NCBI GenBank assembly: GCA_019055375.1 | Contig: JAHQIW010003912.1 | Span: forward strand, 57,909-121,908 | Source: Parelaphostrongylus tenuis | Lineage: Eukaryota; Nematoda; Chromadorea; Rhabditida; Metastrongylidae | Length of the DNA: 64,000 nt | Reading direction: 5' to 3' | Shown: positions 1 through 11,322 of the stretch, one piece after another | How the letters are laid out: the number at the start of each line of letters is the position of its first letter | Numbering within the stretch: the stretch's first letter is position 1 | Made by a program: the position numbers and the translations under genes | The notes under the pieces: model-generated | Seen by the model: only the letters and a program-made list of their open reading frames with translations | Told to the model about the DNA's origin: nothing | Database searches by the model: none

Positions 1-660
1 CGTTGCACAGGGTCTTCATGGGAGTGTTAGTAATCATTCGAAAGCCCAAGTGTCTAGCTACAACTACAGCTCACTGATTTTTGCAAACAATCTTTTATGT
101 TGCTGTAGGACTCAAAAGAATATCATGTGTCTCACTCGCCTTTCATCTTCATTATTACCACGCGTAGGAATCGCTGGAAGAAAGAAGAGCGTATTAACGT
201 GCAAGCGTTTCGCGAACTATCAAAATCTTGTGTTTCTATCCAAAGTTTCGTTGATGCGGTGAAGAAATCATCAATTGAATAACAATAGTTGCCGACGTTC
301 CAACGCATAGTATGGTAGATCACTATCGAGCTACGCGGTAGATCAGGCACGTACCTCACCAAGAAGTCGTTGCTGTAGCTTCCCTTTATATTTTACTTAG
401 CTATGAACCTTTTCGGCGACAGATACTTCAGATAAAAACGTATAATTCTGATACTGCGGAAAACTTTCTGTACGTTGATATGCTTTTCTTGCTTCCAGTG
501 ATTTATACACAAGGTGAAAATAAAGGCGAAAATCGTTTGGAAAACATATTTGTATCATGTGTAATGCGGCGTTATAAAAAGGTGTTTTGAAAAACCAAAA
601 AATTATAGCCAGAGATGTGAGCTTTCGAATGATTACTAACAATGAATTGTTGCTGTCCAG
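1..660. repeat. P1 foldback repeat, copy cut by the window start
   Basis: The first 60 bases contain one arm (a GTGTTAGTAATCATTCGAAAG core near 26-45). Bases 545-660 contain the inverted partner (TTTTGAAAAACC, then CTTTCGAATGATTACTAAC). The same arms recur at about 2.0, 3.5, 7.2, 10.6, 16.4, 27.6, 29.0, 39.8, 42.0 and 56.0 kb. The interior has no transposase. This is seen directly by comparing copies; calling it a non-autonomous inverted-repeat (MITE/foldback) element is inference. Confidence 0.7.
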
Positions 661-1391
661 CGGATGACGTCGGCTTAAAAATTTTTCGCCATCTAACGTA
701 TAACTACCACCTATCTTTTCAACTTCTTGCAAGGAGCTCAAAAAGAGATGTGATTGACTGGTGTAACGCCGGGGTCAGGGGAAAGCCTCTTTCTGCAATA
801 TTAGCACTTTTAGTTCTGGCAATCATGTTAACGACTACAAATGGAACGGATTTTCCGGTGAAAGTAAACTGATTATCGGCGGAGATTTTCATTATCATTG
901 GCGATCGTTTTATGAATATGTAGGCTCGCTGTAGTGCTAGTCCTCAGTTAATTTTCCACTTCCTCTGTTCTCAAAAATCGTGCGGATTCGAGATCAAATT
1001 GGTCGTTAAGCCATCATAAGTGGTTTTGAAGGTTTTGTGATAAATGTCGTTTTATTTCCTGTGTAAAATCGAACAATGTTATTTTTTTTCCAAATCTGAA
1101 AGGTTACATTTCCGGGATCACTCGGTGCTTATGAGTATTGTGGGCCGAAGGTTGAGCAGCAGTAGCTTTGTCGCGAACAATGCACGATGTCGTTTTCCTT
1201 ATCTTTCTATACTTCCCTCTAGTATTCAGTCTGTTCTTTACTCCGTTCTCTCGCTCTACGCCCAGCTTTACGTCTTCTAAGTGGTCCAAAGCAAAAATAT
1301 ATCTAGCACAGATCTCCAGCTATGCGGATATCGTCCTTCCTTTTGGACAGAATACCAAATTCTTCCCTTTTCTGAAAATGACAAGTGGTAT
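661..1391. other. AT-rich intergenic stretch
   Basis: Only short open frames (under 80 codons) without recognisable motifs or convincing splice sites. I see no repeat copies here. Confidence 0.5.
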
Positions 1392-1492
1392 GCAAGACGA
1401 CTGACCAAGGCGGGAAGCCGAACCCGCGTCTCACCCATAGCTGGTGCCCCTGCTGCCACTACACCACAAGCGGGCCATCGCTTCGCTACCAT
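1392..1492 (-). repeat. tRNA-derived SINE head
   Basis: On the minus strand a Pol III A-box-like TGTGGTGTAGTGG is followed about 50 nt later by a B-box-like GGGTTCGGCTTCC. The segment resembles a tRNA but does not fold into a complete cloverleaf. It is most simply the head of a tRNA-derived SINE or a tRNA pseudogene. Confidence 0.5.
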
Positions 1493-1789
1493 TTTTTCTC
1501 TACACTATTGAAAGTTTCCATCGGTTATTTGAGGAATATCAATATTTTAGGGTCGAGCATTTTTCAACTTTCTCTGTTTCATAGAATAAATTCAAAGTGT
1601 GCAGTGTATCGGTGTCGACGGCAACAAGTCGCCTACCTAGACAATCCAGATATGGAGCAGGTGGCAACATGCATTGCTTGGGCAATGTTGATTATTCTTT
1701 GAGTTATCTTACTAAACTCAGCGAATGAACTTTGTTAATTCGATATGAGTAGTTGGTCTAATAGATAGATTATTAACAATGTTTATTCG

Positions 1790-1962
1790 AAGATGTTGAC
1801 ATATATAAGTGCACACATAAATAAACATACGTCTTCAATTATGTACATATTCATATGTATGTCTATGCACTCGTATGTGTACGTGTTCAGATACATGTAT
1901 ATGCCTATGCACATAAATATGCGTACATATGTGTAAATATACACATGCATACACACTATCGT
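1790..1962. repeat. Degenerate TATGCACATA-type microsatellite
   Basis: Alternating purine-pyrimidine sequence dominated by imperfect ACATA/TATGT/TGCACA units. It can be read as long open frames on the minus strand that are just Tyr/Ile/Met-rich translations of the repeat. Confidence 0.6.
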
Positions 1963-1984
1963 AAGCTGCAAGCCAAATTTTACG

Positions 1985-2175
1985 CCCATCCCTTACGCTC
2001 GGCAAGAAGTTTTCGTGAAGATTGTTAATAATCAATCAAAAGCTCAAATCTCAAACCATCCGTGTTTTCGAAAGGTCCTTTTATGACGCTGTACAATTTA
2101 GATTAAGGTGATGTTTTGCATGCTTATGCTCTCACCGTCTCTATAAAAACTTCTTGTCTAGAGTAGCAGGTAGGC
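1985..2175. repeat. P1 foldback fragment
   Basis: The left-arm sequence (AGAAGTTTTCGTGAAGATTG, then CAATCAAAAGCTCAAATCTC) is followed after a short interior by a stub of the right end (TCTATAAAAACTTCTTGTCTAG). It looks like an internally deleted copy. Confidence 0.5.
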
Positions 2176-2358
2176 ATAAAAATCTGCGCTACCAAGCGGA
2201 AATATACCTTGACAACTAATCACTCTTAGAGAAAACCACACTGGGTGATCTTTTCACCTAATGTAGATATAACTAACATGCCGTCGATTCCCTATAATAA
2301 TAGGGAACGAGTAGCCGAATGACGTATGCTACAGATGAGGCCCTTGAAAAAACCACCT

Positions 2359-2506
2359 CCCGTAGTGTATCTAGCACCTTTGAGAGCTTAAATTACATCA
2401 GATCATTTTGAATCTCTAAGATGCGTCCAGCACCCGTAGTGTATCCTGGACCTTTGAAAGCTTAATTTATATCAGATCATTTTGAATCTCTAGGAAAGTC
2501 TCAAAA
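2359..2506. repeat. Tandem duplication, two units of 74 bp
   Basis: The unit begins CCCGTAGTGTAT at 2359 and again at 2433, and both end with ATCATTTTGAATCTCTA. The units differ at a few positions. No function is evident. Confidence 0.8.
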
Positions 2507-3449
2507 TAGTCTATTAAAAGTGTTGATATATCTATGATTTGGTAAAACTTACAACCTGTCATGACAGTTTTCTGCTTGAACCTTAGCACTTTTTTGTTGC
2601 ATTCGTTGGATTCTGCGCATTTTTCTTCACGAAGGCTGTCAAACATCTCCCATGCTGTTGCGATTGCTTTAAACTAGCGCGCCATCTATGAATATCGTAG
2701 AATTCTGATCGAGATGATTTTCGTGCAGTTTTGGAGAGAGTCGAGCTATGGTGTCTACTAAGGCATTCAGATGATTCAGCGCAAAAGATTATTAAGAGAG
2801 GGAACAAACCAATGCGCCGTTATTAGTTCGCCCTTCTGACAGACTTTATCATTAGCCATTGCACTACTCGCCCTCAATTAACAGTGTGCTCCTTCAGTTT
2901 TCATTGCCGAACTAAGGAGAAAAAGTTTCAAGTTCACGCTGTCGATGTTGTTCATAAACTGACCATTCATAAAGGCGATCAATATGGTAGCACGAAGCTT
3001 AAGTTAGAGCAAGTTCCACGGTGTGCTTGTTCACAAACTTTGTTATAACGTATATTGATCAAAATAAGCTGATAAAAATATCATTAATGCTCACGAATTT
3101 GAAGTCGATGTGCACCAAGAGAAATTAATTACTTGGATACTTGAACAGCCTGTCTTCATAGGCGGTGAGAGCTCCAACGAAATTTCCATTCGTTTCCCTC
3201 TTGCGCAACTGTCGACCTTGGTGTGGTCAGCCCGAATATGATGACGTGAGCAACGCCCGTTCCGTAATTCAAACTCGTTGACATCTGCGGATGCAGATGA
3301 AGTTAGCCACGAATACGTCTGCCCATCGTTTGGGTAGTCTTTCAAAAAGACACTTGCATTCTCTCAAAGCCTGCCTCACTGTTCTTTTCGCTTATGTGTC
3401 ATGTTATTTGTCCCCGCATAACCACAACGTTTTCCTGGTTTCCTGTAGT
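2507..3449. other. Intergenic, nothing recognised
   Basis: No open frame with family motifs, no tRNA and no clear repeat copy. Confidence 0.4.
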
Positions 3450-3805
3450 TGTGAAGAGACAAATGAAAAACAGATCTCCTTCGTTGGTGAGAAAATCTTC
3501 ATAGGAGTGTAAATAACCATTTGAAAGTTGAGGCTTCAAGCTGTATCCCCACGTCGGCTGTTTTCAAAAAAGCTTTTTTTGACGTTGCTACGGAAGGGGA
3601 TTTTTTGCGCTGCAAATGCACCTATTTCTTACCGAACAGAGCTCTTTTTTGGATTAATAGTAATCATTCGATGGTATAAGGCTCTTTCGAAAGCCATCAT
3701 GTGGGCCATAGTCTCAAGTCTCAGCTTTCGAATTGCCACTTATACACCTATGAAAATTTCCTTTCCAGCGAATAAAATCTGTTTTTCATTTGTCTCCTCA
3801 TAACC
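3450..3805. repeat. Short P1 foldback element (two arms, almost no interior)
   Basis: Left terminus GAGACAAATGAAAAACAGATC at about 3458 and right terminus GATCTG-like ATCTGTTTTTCATTTGTCTC at about 3777-3799 are near-perfect reverse complements. Arm similarity extends inward for over 100 bp. Total length is about 350 bp against about 860 bp for the complete copy at 16.4 kb, so this is an internal-deletion derivative. Confidence 0.7.
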
Positions 3806-5035
3806 GAATAGTACGTTTTTCCTATTGTATGAGCGGCCCATCTGTTTTTCGTCATAGATTTCCACATTTCTACACCGTAAAAGTAGAACAGTTTTCAAAG
3901 CTTGAAGCTGCGCAAGCCGGCTAGACGTTGTGAGTGGCGGTGATTTTTTTAAAAACTTCGCATAAGCGCCTTGTGAGTGGTATGCAGACTTCTTGACTTG
4001 ACTGTAGCACTAGCCCACAGAGCGCCGGGAGGACTGTTGTATCGGAAATATGAGCACAGACCTCCAAGTCCGTTATATGGCCGGTGGTTACTTTGAGAGG
4101 TCCGGATGTTGCTCATGATGCAGTATGTGTGGAATTCGATGTGACGAGCAGCTTCAAGAGGTGTGTAAAGTCGGGCTTTGAGGAGACTGTTCTGGTGCTA
4201 CATGGTATAAAGCCAGAAGCAGTTTCTATGGCATGTTGTAGACGTGTTCGTTTTGTCATTCCCCAATGAGTCTCGTTGAACCCAAGTTCTAATCGTTTCC
4301 CCATCGCCCGATGCCATACACGGGACACCCAGTGTGCGCAGCATTAAGGCAGGATTTTCCTTGCTGATTTAGCCGTTTAACTTTTCTAGATTTCTGAGGT
4401 CAGTGTAGCCAGGTCTTCCTCAGGTGGCTACCATAGTTCAGGCAGTTGCCAGCCCCCGTAAATTAGAAGGAGATTACCACCGTGGCACTAGTACCTTTCG
4501 AGGCGTCAGTGATTCCTTCTACGGTTTTATCGTATTTGGGTTTTACGAGTAAGACGTCGGACTTCTTCTCAGCTTAGAAGAAGGTTCCGCTAAGGGACAA
4601 AGCTTGAAAGCTTGTGGTTGTGTCTTGCAGTCCGATACCCAGGAACGCCTGTCAGCCACGATAATGCGGCAAGCTATTTGGTAGAACGCAATTGAATACG
4701 TTAAAAACTTTGTAATTTGTAAACCCTTTGTAAGAGGATTCGAATTTTCTTATTCTACCGTGGAAAAAAATTTTACGGTGATTAGAAGTGTATCGTTTTT
4801 TTTTCTTGTTAGAATTCGTATCTAAAACTCAACGAAGCTGTTAGAGAAAAAGGATTTTGTTAAGGAGGATCTGACGGCTTCTTGAAATGTTTCCTTGGCT
4901 TTTGCACTATCAAACTTGTATTAGAAGTCTTTAAGATGTAAACTGCGCTTCAAATTTGCTGAATTCTTCAGTTTCAATTGACTTTCAAAGTAGAAAAATT
5001 TTGTTTCCTGGAGCTTATATTTACCCTTAGAGGGA
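3806..5035. other. Intergenic, locally GC-richer, unassigned
   Basis: 4020-4680 is richer in GC than its surroundings and has open frames of 60-70 codons on both strands (for example 4084-4269 +), but I recognise no family and see no splice structure. It could be a decayed repeat. Confidence 0.35.
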
Positions 5036-5336
5036 TGCGTCTGGCACAGTGGTTGGAGTTGCCCTAAATCACTTTCAGATCGGACATGTCGATGGTCGAT
5101 GGTTTAATCGATCGCCCAGAGCTCCCAATTCCTCAGTCCTTCTGGGAAAGGCCATTAGTATCATACTTATTTGCGAGCACAGCATAGGCAGCACTCATAT
5201 GATACATCGCTAGACTAGCGCATGTCATTGAAAAGGACAGATATGCACTCAGCCCCTTAAACGATGTTTGGCGAGATCGATTGCATGGCGTAACGCTTAT
5301 GGAATGATCAAATGTAAGATCGTTATCCTTTTGTAG
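5036..5336 (+). repeat. tRNA-derived SINE, about 300 bp (family S1)
   Basis: The head reads TCTGGCACAGTGGTTGGAG, matching the GGCACAGTGGTCAGAG head of the copy at 44.6-44.9 kb. The tail carries GTCATTGAAAAGGACAGATATGC, a conserved CGATTGCATGG motif and a terminal GATCGTTATCCTTTT, all shared with copies at 35.0, 37.0, 39.4 and 44.6 kb. The A-box is recognisable; the B-box is weak. Confidence 0.6.
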
Positions 5337-5668
5337 CTTTCATGCTCAGGGGTAGAGCAACGAGTCCACCACAAGTCAAACTTGCGTACCCCTAAAACAT
5401 AGAAAACTATTGATAAACTAAAGAGAGAAACGTTTGGATTCGGATGGAAAAAATGGAAAAATGCATAAAAAAACGAGTCTGGACCCAATTTTCAGTTTTG
5501 GTTCTTGTGCTCACTTCGTGCAATCTTTTTCGCATTGAGGTGGTAGACTATTCAAGGATACCGTTCGTTTCGAGTGTTCAATTGAGACGACGTTCAAACT
5601 TCAATATATCTAATAATTTTTTTTGCGTCATTCATGGAAGTCTGTTATGGGCAACTTATGAAGCCCAA

Positions 5669-5700
5669 TACACGTGTTTTGGCCTTGAAAGCCTCGTCAG
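5669..5700 (-). ncRNA. Decayed hammerhead-like ribozyme motif, left arm
   Basis: Reading the minus strand: CTGACGA (5700-5694), GGCT/GGCC helix II, then AAAA where GAAA is required, a palindromic CACGTG and TA. The G12-to-A change should abolish catalysis. Confidence 0.45.
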
Positions 5701-6072
5701 CTAAACAGTGCTTCGTTTTGGCCAGTCCTATTGGGGGGAACCAAACACCTTTACATAGGATCAGGCGACGACGTGCCATTTACAGGTGGCGTCAGCTGCA
5801 AGAAATCACCATTTAGGCAATGTTGTACATTCAGTTGCTCTCGATAGGCATTTATGAAATACCATGCCGTTTGTTTCGAGTGTTCTCTTAAGACCGCCCT
5901 CAAATCTTTTTATATTTGATGATAATTTTCCAAGAGCAATCGAGTGCACAACACTGCCAATTCAGTGATTTCTCTTACATGACGTCACGTGTAAATGATA
6001 CGTCGTCGTCGACTCTGTGTGAGAAATTGGGTTACCCCAAGAGGGTTGGCTAAGACGAAGGGTACTGCACAA

Positions 6073-6104
6073 CTGACATGACTGTCAAGGCCGAAACAGT
6101 TGTA
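6073..6104 (+). ncRNA. Decayed hammerhead-like ribozyme motif, right arm
   Basis: Here the core reads CTGACAT instead of CTGANGA, but helix II, GAAA, a short CAGTTG hairpin and TA follow in the expected order. It is the inverted counterpart of the motif at 5669-5700. Confidence 0.4.
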
Positions 6105-6145
6105 CTGGACTTTATAAGTTGCCCGTAACACTGCGCATGAATGGC

Positions 6146-7199
6146 ATAAAAAAAATTACCAGTTATATACTAGATGATTCCCTAAATTTTCGCAAGTTTG
6201 CTGATGTGGAGGAGAGTATTGCTTGAATTGCGAATTATTTCTTTGAGACAATATATCCTTTTGAGAGAAAGCTGAGAATAAATGTGTAAGTGCCATTAAT
6301 TGTCAAGTAAAAGGACATTATACGGAAAAGCTCCATCAACGCTGATATCACTACTTTTTATAGGTGGTAATGTCCTACATTTGAAGGCCAATATGGAAGC
6401 AAAAACAATATTTGCATGAAAGTATGCCAAAAAATATCTCCATTGGTGGTGAATAACATAATTTTCTTTGAATAGTGATTCTCTACAGTCCGATAGTTAA
6501 TGGCACATAAAACTAAGTATCTAATAATAGTAGTAAAACTGATTCTTCTCTAGCTTATTGATCAATGCCTCCAAATTCATTAACAGTCTTGGAATGAATA
6601 CCGAAGGAATATTTCATCGAGACGGCAACGCCTGTCAATTTAGCCAAAACATTGGGTAGAGCTGGTCTCAAAAGAACTTTTCTTGTCCTGTCAGCTTGAC
6701 TTTATGTTCTGTGTTTGGGCTGCTTATCTTGGAAGAGCTCCGATCTCTTAAAATTTTACTCATGACGTTTCTTCTATGGTAAAATGTTATTCCCGTGACT
6801 TAAAGGAATCCCTTTTACCACATTTAGCTATTCGATAGAGGCTCTTTGATTCGCCAAAGAAAAGCGAGACATTCCCGATAACTTAATTTTTTTGGCTTGA
6901 TTTTTATTTGAAGTTGCATATATTTGAGACTAATTTAGATAAAACGGGCAGTATGATTTTCGAGCCTGGATTGAAAGCTGCAGAAAGAGGTTTTGACAAT
7001 TTCTTACTACCGGCTCACATAGGCGCACTCGGTTTTCTGATGCGGCAGCTGCACCGCGTTCATTCTAAGCATGGTTTGGTTTTAACCATGTGGAGAGGCA
7101 TTTAACTATAGCGTATTCCTTTCCGATTGAGTCGTTTCATAGTGTTTGCCCCAACATTGCTGACAAGCGATGGTGTAAAGGAAGTATATTATGACTATG
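6146..7199. other. AT-rich intergenic, nothing recognised
   Basis: No coding signature or repeat copy that I can support. Confidence 0.4.
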
Positions 7200-7204
7200 A
7201 TAGA

Positions 7205-7870
7205 AATGTTATCAATCATTCAAAAGCTTAAATCTCTCGCTAGAGCCGTACTTGACCAGTTGTAGAAAAGATCCTTTGATAACGCTGTAAAAATCAAAAT
7301 AATAACGTTTTACATCGGCTGCTTAATTCACCTGCTACCTCGCTGGAAGCACGAAAAGCATTTGTACATGTGGAGAATTGTTGTAGTATCAGAATCATGC
7401 ATTTAGTCTGGAGTTTCTTTCAAAGCGAAAAATAAACTCGTATCTGAAAATCAGACACCGCACTCCTGCGAAGTGCCATTCGACCGATCGTGACCTGGCG
7501 TTGCAGGCCATAACACCCCCCCCCCCCCCCCCCCCGACCGTGAATTAGTTTGTCAAGCCGAATGTGTGAAACTCGATCTTTTTTCCCTGCTACACTGTAG
7601 AGAAATGCTCTTTTTAGAAAATTAGCACAGCGTTGGAATCCTTGAATGCTACGCTATCAGTGATTCTTGTAGTTTGAAGAAAGAGCTCTGTCTTGCGTAA
7701 AAAATGCGTGTGTGAATTATATAGGTTTTACTTCTAAAACATCTCAAAAAGGTCTTTTCAAAAACCGACCACATGGTGCTGTAGCCAAAATTTCAGCTAT
7801 CTATTTATTGATACTTCTATGAAAAGTTCCTGTCCAGAAAGTGGGATCGGTTTTCATTTGCGTCCTTATA
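7205..7870. repeat. P1 foldback copy
   Basis: Left arm near 7210-7290 (ATCAATCATTCAAAAGC), interior motifs shared with the copies at 16.4 and 29.0 kb, and right arm 7745-7865 ending GGGATCGGTTTTCATTTGCG. The interior also holds the homopolymer tract at 7516-7535. Confidence 0.65.
7516..7535 (+). repeat. Poly-C tract of 20
   Basis: An uninterrupted run of 20 cytosines in an AT-rich context, inside the P1 copy. Its length is prone to sequencing error. Confidence 0.9.
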
Positions 7871-8554
7871 ATGGGCAAGCACCCTACCTTATTCATATTG
7901 ATATTACTAAAATGTGACCTAATCAGGCGATTAATTTTCTTCAACTTGCAACATCCTTTTGTTATTTCGGTTTATTATTGTCTTCAAAAGAATCCGTTGT
8001 ACTCTGCAGTTCTTCCCTTATCACCTGACATATATACAATGAATAGCATTTCCTCATGTCCACTAGCCTGCTTCTGGATTTGAGCGTGCTGTTCAAACAC
8101 GCGTTACAGTTTACAAGATTGGTTATCAATCAACTTCGGCTAAGGAAGAACGTTTCAGTTTTTTTATTGATGACCAAAGGCTAGTTGTTGAAAGTGATTA
8201 TATTGGATACCATCTAGTTTATTATCATATTCAAAAACAATTCGACGGTGTCTCCTTTCTCAGACCGTCTAGTTATTCTCACGTATGTGACATTAAGTCT
8301 CATAGTGCGATAGTCATACATCATGCAAGACTGCGTGCGATTTGTATCCAGTGACTAGTTGGACGTTTCAAAAGGATAAAATGACTCCTGAAAAACGAGA
8401 CTCAGTGCAAAACCAGTCATTACTCTCTGATACAAGGTGGTATTGAATAATTCAACTATTGAGAACTTCACAATTTTATCAAGAGCAAACACCGAATCTA
8501 CGTAGTCTACGTCGGCGAATTTGTACGTATACCCACTGATTTGCAGTGATGTTC
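7871..8554. other. Intergenic, nothing recognised
   Basis: Short open frames only; none has motifs. Confidence 0.4.
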
Positions 8555-8645
8555 CTGAATCTGAGTTAAGCGAAACTCGAGCCCACATCTCACTCTATCA
8601 GGGAGCGTGTGCTCTAATCCGTTGCACTACTGTCGTCCGCTTTTC
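8555..8645 (-). repeat. tRNA-derived SINE head
   Basis: The minus strand carries an A-box-like TAGTGCAACGGATTAGAG and, about 45 nt on, a B-box-like GGGCTCGAGTTTC. No intact cloverleaf. Confidence 0.45.
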
Positions 8646-8792
8646 CATCACTCTTTCTACGCTACAACGGATCTATCTGTCAGCTACCAACTGCCAATAA
8701 TCGACCCAAGTATTCTGTTAATCTGTATAGACATTGAACCCAGTCACGCTGACAGATATTGAGTGTTGGATGATTAATCGGATTCTTTCTAG

Positions 8793-8970
8793 TTAACCGC
8801 TTTTAGCGGTGGTATGATGTTCTATATATACCTAGTAATGTGCAAAACTCACCCCGCCTGTGGATAGAGTGAGATGTGGCTTCAAGTCCCGTCTGGCGCA
8901 AAAGTTTTTTCACATTACTCTATACCAGTGAGTATATCTCGAACATCATGCCACCGCTAGGAGCGGTTAA
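8793..8970. mobile_element. MITE with 30-bp terminal inverted repeats and internal B-box
   Basis: 8793-8822 and the reverse complement of 8941-8970 match at 27 of 30 positions (both begin TTAACCGCT and end ATGATGTTC). The interior contains GTGGCTTCAAGTCCC, a Pol III B-box-like sequence. A related element lies at 57244-57362, and single arms at about 30232, 62537 and 63950. Confidence 0.65.
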
Positions 8971-9455
8971 ATAATAAGAGATCAATTTGGTCGTCCAATA
9001 TGCCGAGTTGGTCACTTTTGTTAGTGCTATAAAGGTTATCGTTTTCTCTGAAAACTGCACACAAGGAGGTTACAAATGAACCAAGTAGTAAAATATTCCT
9101 ATTGAAAATGGTCGCTAATGAGGTTCGACATTGTGTATTCGCATGTGCTAGCAATTTTTCGTATTCCACAAGTTGGACAAGCAACGCATTTCGTGTTCAA
9201 CGAAATTTTACTGAACTGTATGGAGACGCCGTGTACCCAACAGGGCACACGATTATCGTGAGACTTACAAATTTGGATAGAGCTTTTTCTCAGGTTTTGT
9301 AGTTGCTCACTAGATTGAGGCGGAGATTTCAAGGTTGTACTTGATTTTTTAAAACAGCCTCCTTAGTGCGCTGCTGCAACAAAATTGAAAATACGTTCAT
9401 AATCGACTTTTTCAAATTCTCGCTTTGAATTAATACATCCTGACAATATATTTCA
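8971..9455. other. Intergenic; weak open frames on both strands
   Basis: 9099-9302 is open on both strands for about 65-77 codons. The minus-strand reading is Cys-containing but has no recognisable domain and no good splice context, so I do not call a gene. Confidence 0.35.
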
Positions 9456-9459
9456 AGCT

Positions 9460-9735
9460 TTTCATGAGATCTGTTACGGCACTAATACAGTACAGTGCAC
9501 GTGTTTTGACCTTGTGGCCTCGTCAGCTGCACAGTGCCCCTCGTTTGAGTCAATCCTTCTCGGGACTCCCATGTTCAATCCCATATTAGTCGACGATTTT
9601 TCTATGTAAAGAGCTATCTCCTAAGACGGATTGGCTTGAACAAGGGACGCTGTGCAACTGACGAGGCTGCAAGGCCGAAACATGTGTATTCAAATGTATA
9701 AGTGCCACAACAGACCTCATAAATGGCCTAAAATA
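9460..9735. mobile_element. Family H inverted-repeat element, short copy
   Basis: Two arms (about 9475-9560 and 9640-9725) are reverse complements with almost no spacer, and each aligns to the arms at 5632-6145. The right arm keeps an intact hammerhead-like core; the left arm is degraded. Confidence 0.55.
9658..9690 (+). ncRNA. Hammerhead-like ribozyme with intact core
   Basis: CTGACGA (9658-9664), helix II GGCT/GGCC closed by a GCAA tetraloop (9665-9676), GAAA (9677-9680), a tiny CATGTG helix III (9681-9686) and TA (9687-9688), where cleavage would follow. Helix I pairing (GCAA against TTCA) is weak beyond 2 bp, so activity as a monomer is doubtful. Minimal hammerheads with very short helix III are typical of Penelope-like elements. 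Confidence 0.45.
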
Positions 9736-10540
9736 TGATGCCAAAAAGCAGAAATACATTTCACCCTCAGTTTGCTTCTTCGTTCGACTGGTCGTGCAAG
9801 CGTTTTCACCGGATCTTTAGCACCCATTCGATATCTCGAATCTCGTTGATTAATAAAACTTAATTCAGTTTTCCAGAAAGGTTATTATATAGAGTTGTAG
9901 AAGCGAAGAAGATTACATTTTACTTTTGAAGTCTTCTTTGCCATAAGTGATATTATCTATGAACCGAAAGCATACGAACGTATAGAGATAACAGTGGATC
10001 ATCAGAACAATGCGAATAACCTAGAGAATCCTTTAAGACGGGAGATGAACTCTTATCGCATTGAGCGATCAGTTGCATTCTCGAGCTGCTAAACATGCAT
10101 ACAAATGCTCTCGTACAACTGCTATTATGCTAAATCCATCTTTCAGGATAACATCTTTAATTTAGTCTGAGAGGATACAGGTCTAAAAATCGCAGCAAAT
10201 ACTGTCAATGATTGAGCATGCTAAGTGGATTGCACTGAGCCCCCATTGCTATGTCACTAGCATCTACCATCATAGATGCAGCTCTGTCGCTCCTTCTCCA
10301 CGGTTTAGTCATTTCCTTTCATGTTTTACTCATTTTAATCCACTTTTTTCTAATTCTTTCGGGGCGAACCAGTCACAGTGTTACTGTTCATCAAAGCGAG
10401 AGTTGCGAACTAATTTCTTGATATTACCGTTTTATTCTTTGAAATAGTGATTTAAAAAAATCCATGCAAAGCGCCTGAATAGTTTAAAACTAGTGGTTTT
10501 GAAAAACAAATGGTACTTATAAGAACGAATAAAAAAAAAT
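9736..10540. other. Intergenic, nothing recognised
   Basis: AT-rich; no supportable gene or repeat copy. Confidence 0.4.
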
Positions 10541-11322
10541 CGATCCTTTTCGCTGATTTATCGTAAGAGTGTTAGTAATCATTCAAAAGCTTGAAATTCA
10601 GGCCACAGCTACATCAAACCAGCTTTTCGATACGCTTCTTTGTAACGCTATTAATTTCAAAATTTTATCATGTTTCATATCCTTGTCGCACTTTAATTGT
10701 TCTCACGCGTATAATACGCTAGGCACAAAAGGCACGTGAATGTGTTGAGAAAGTTTCGTAGTATCTGCGTCAATCATTTTCCACAGAATTTTTTTCAATT
10801 TAGAAAATTCCCAACTCATGAGAAGTTGCGCTCTATAAATCTACCCGTATCGGTTGGTCGCCCCCACACCCTGAGCTGGCCGACAAACAAGGTTGCCAAA
10901 CATGTAAAACTCGATCTTATTTTCCTCGCTACACTTCAGTAAAACGGTCTGTCACAGAAAATAAGCGAAGTGTTGGAATTATTGGAACACTGTATCGAAT
11001 GGCTAATAATAGTCTAGAGAAAGAGCTGTGTCTGGCGAGTTGTGAGACACAAATCTTTCCTGTCTCTCACATCGCTATCAAATGAGCTTTCACAAAAAAA
11101 GCAAATTCATTTTTGAGTTCTTCGAGACATATGTTATCCAAAAACTATTAGCTCTTCAAGAAAGTAGTTTTGTCCGGCAAAATATAAGCGGAATAAAAAG
11201 TTCGTGATTACGTGAAACATAATGTTGTTGTGTATTTCAAGGCGATCTTAAAAAGGTGCTTTAAAAACCAGCCGCATGGGGTTGTAGCCAGAGACTTAAA
11301 CTCTCGAATGATCACTGATAGT

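Larger units (their letters stand above)
5632..6145. mobile_element. Inverted-repeat element with hammerhead-like core in each arm (family H)
   Basis: The left arm (about 5640-5760) and right arm (about 6025-6140) are reverse complements over about 100 bp: GGGCAACTTATGAAGCCC on the left matches CTTTATAAGTTGCCC on the right. Each arm, read outward, contains a CTGACNN / helix II / RAAAC arrangement like a minimal hammerhead ribozyme. Both cores are mutated here. The second copy is at 9460-9735. Penelope-like retroelements are known to carry such ribozymes in their terminal repeats; assigning this element to them is inference. Confidence 0.55.

Noticed and set aside
9099..9332. Cys-containing minus-strand frame (CPTCGIRK)
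   Set aside because: No zinc-finger spacing or splice context; the opposite strand is open over the same bases.
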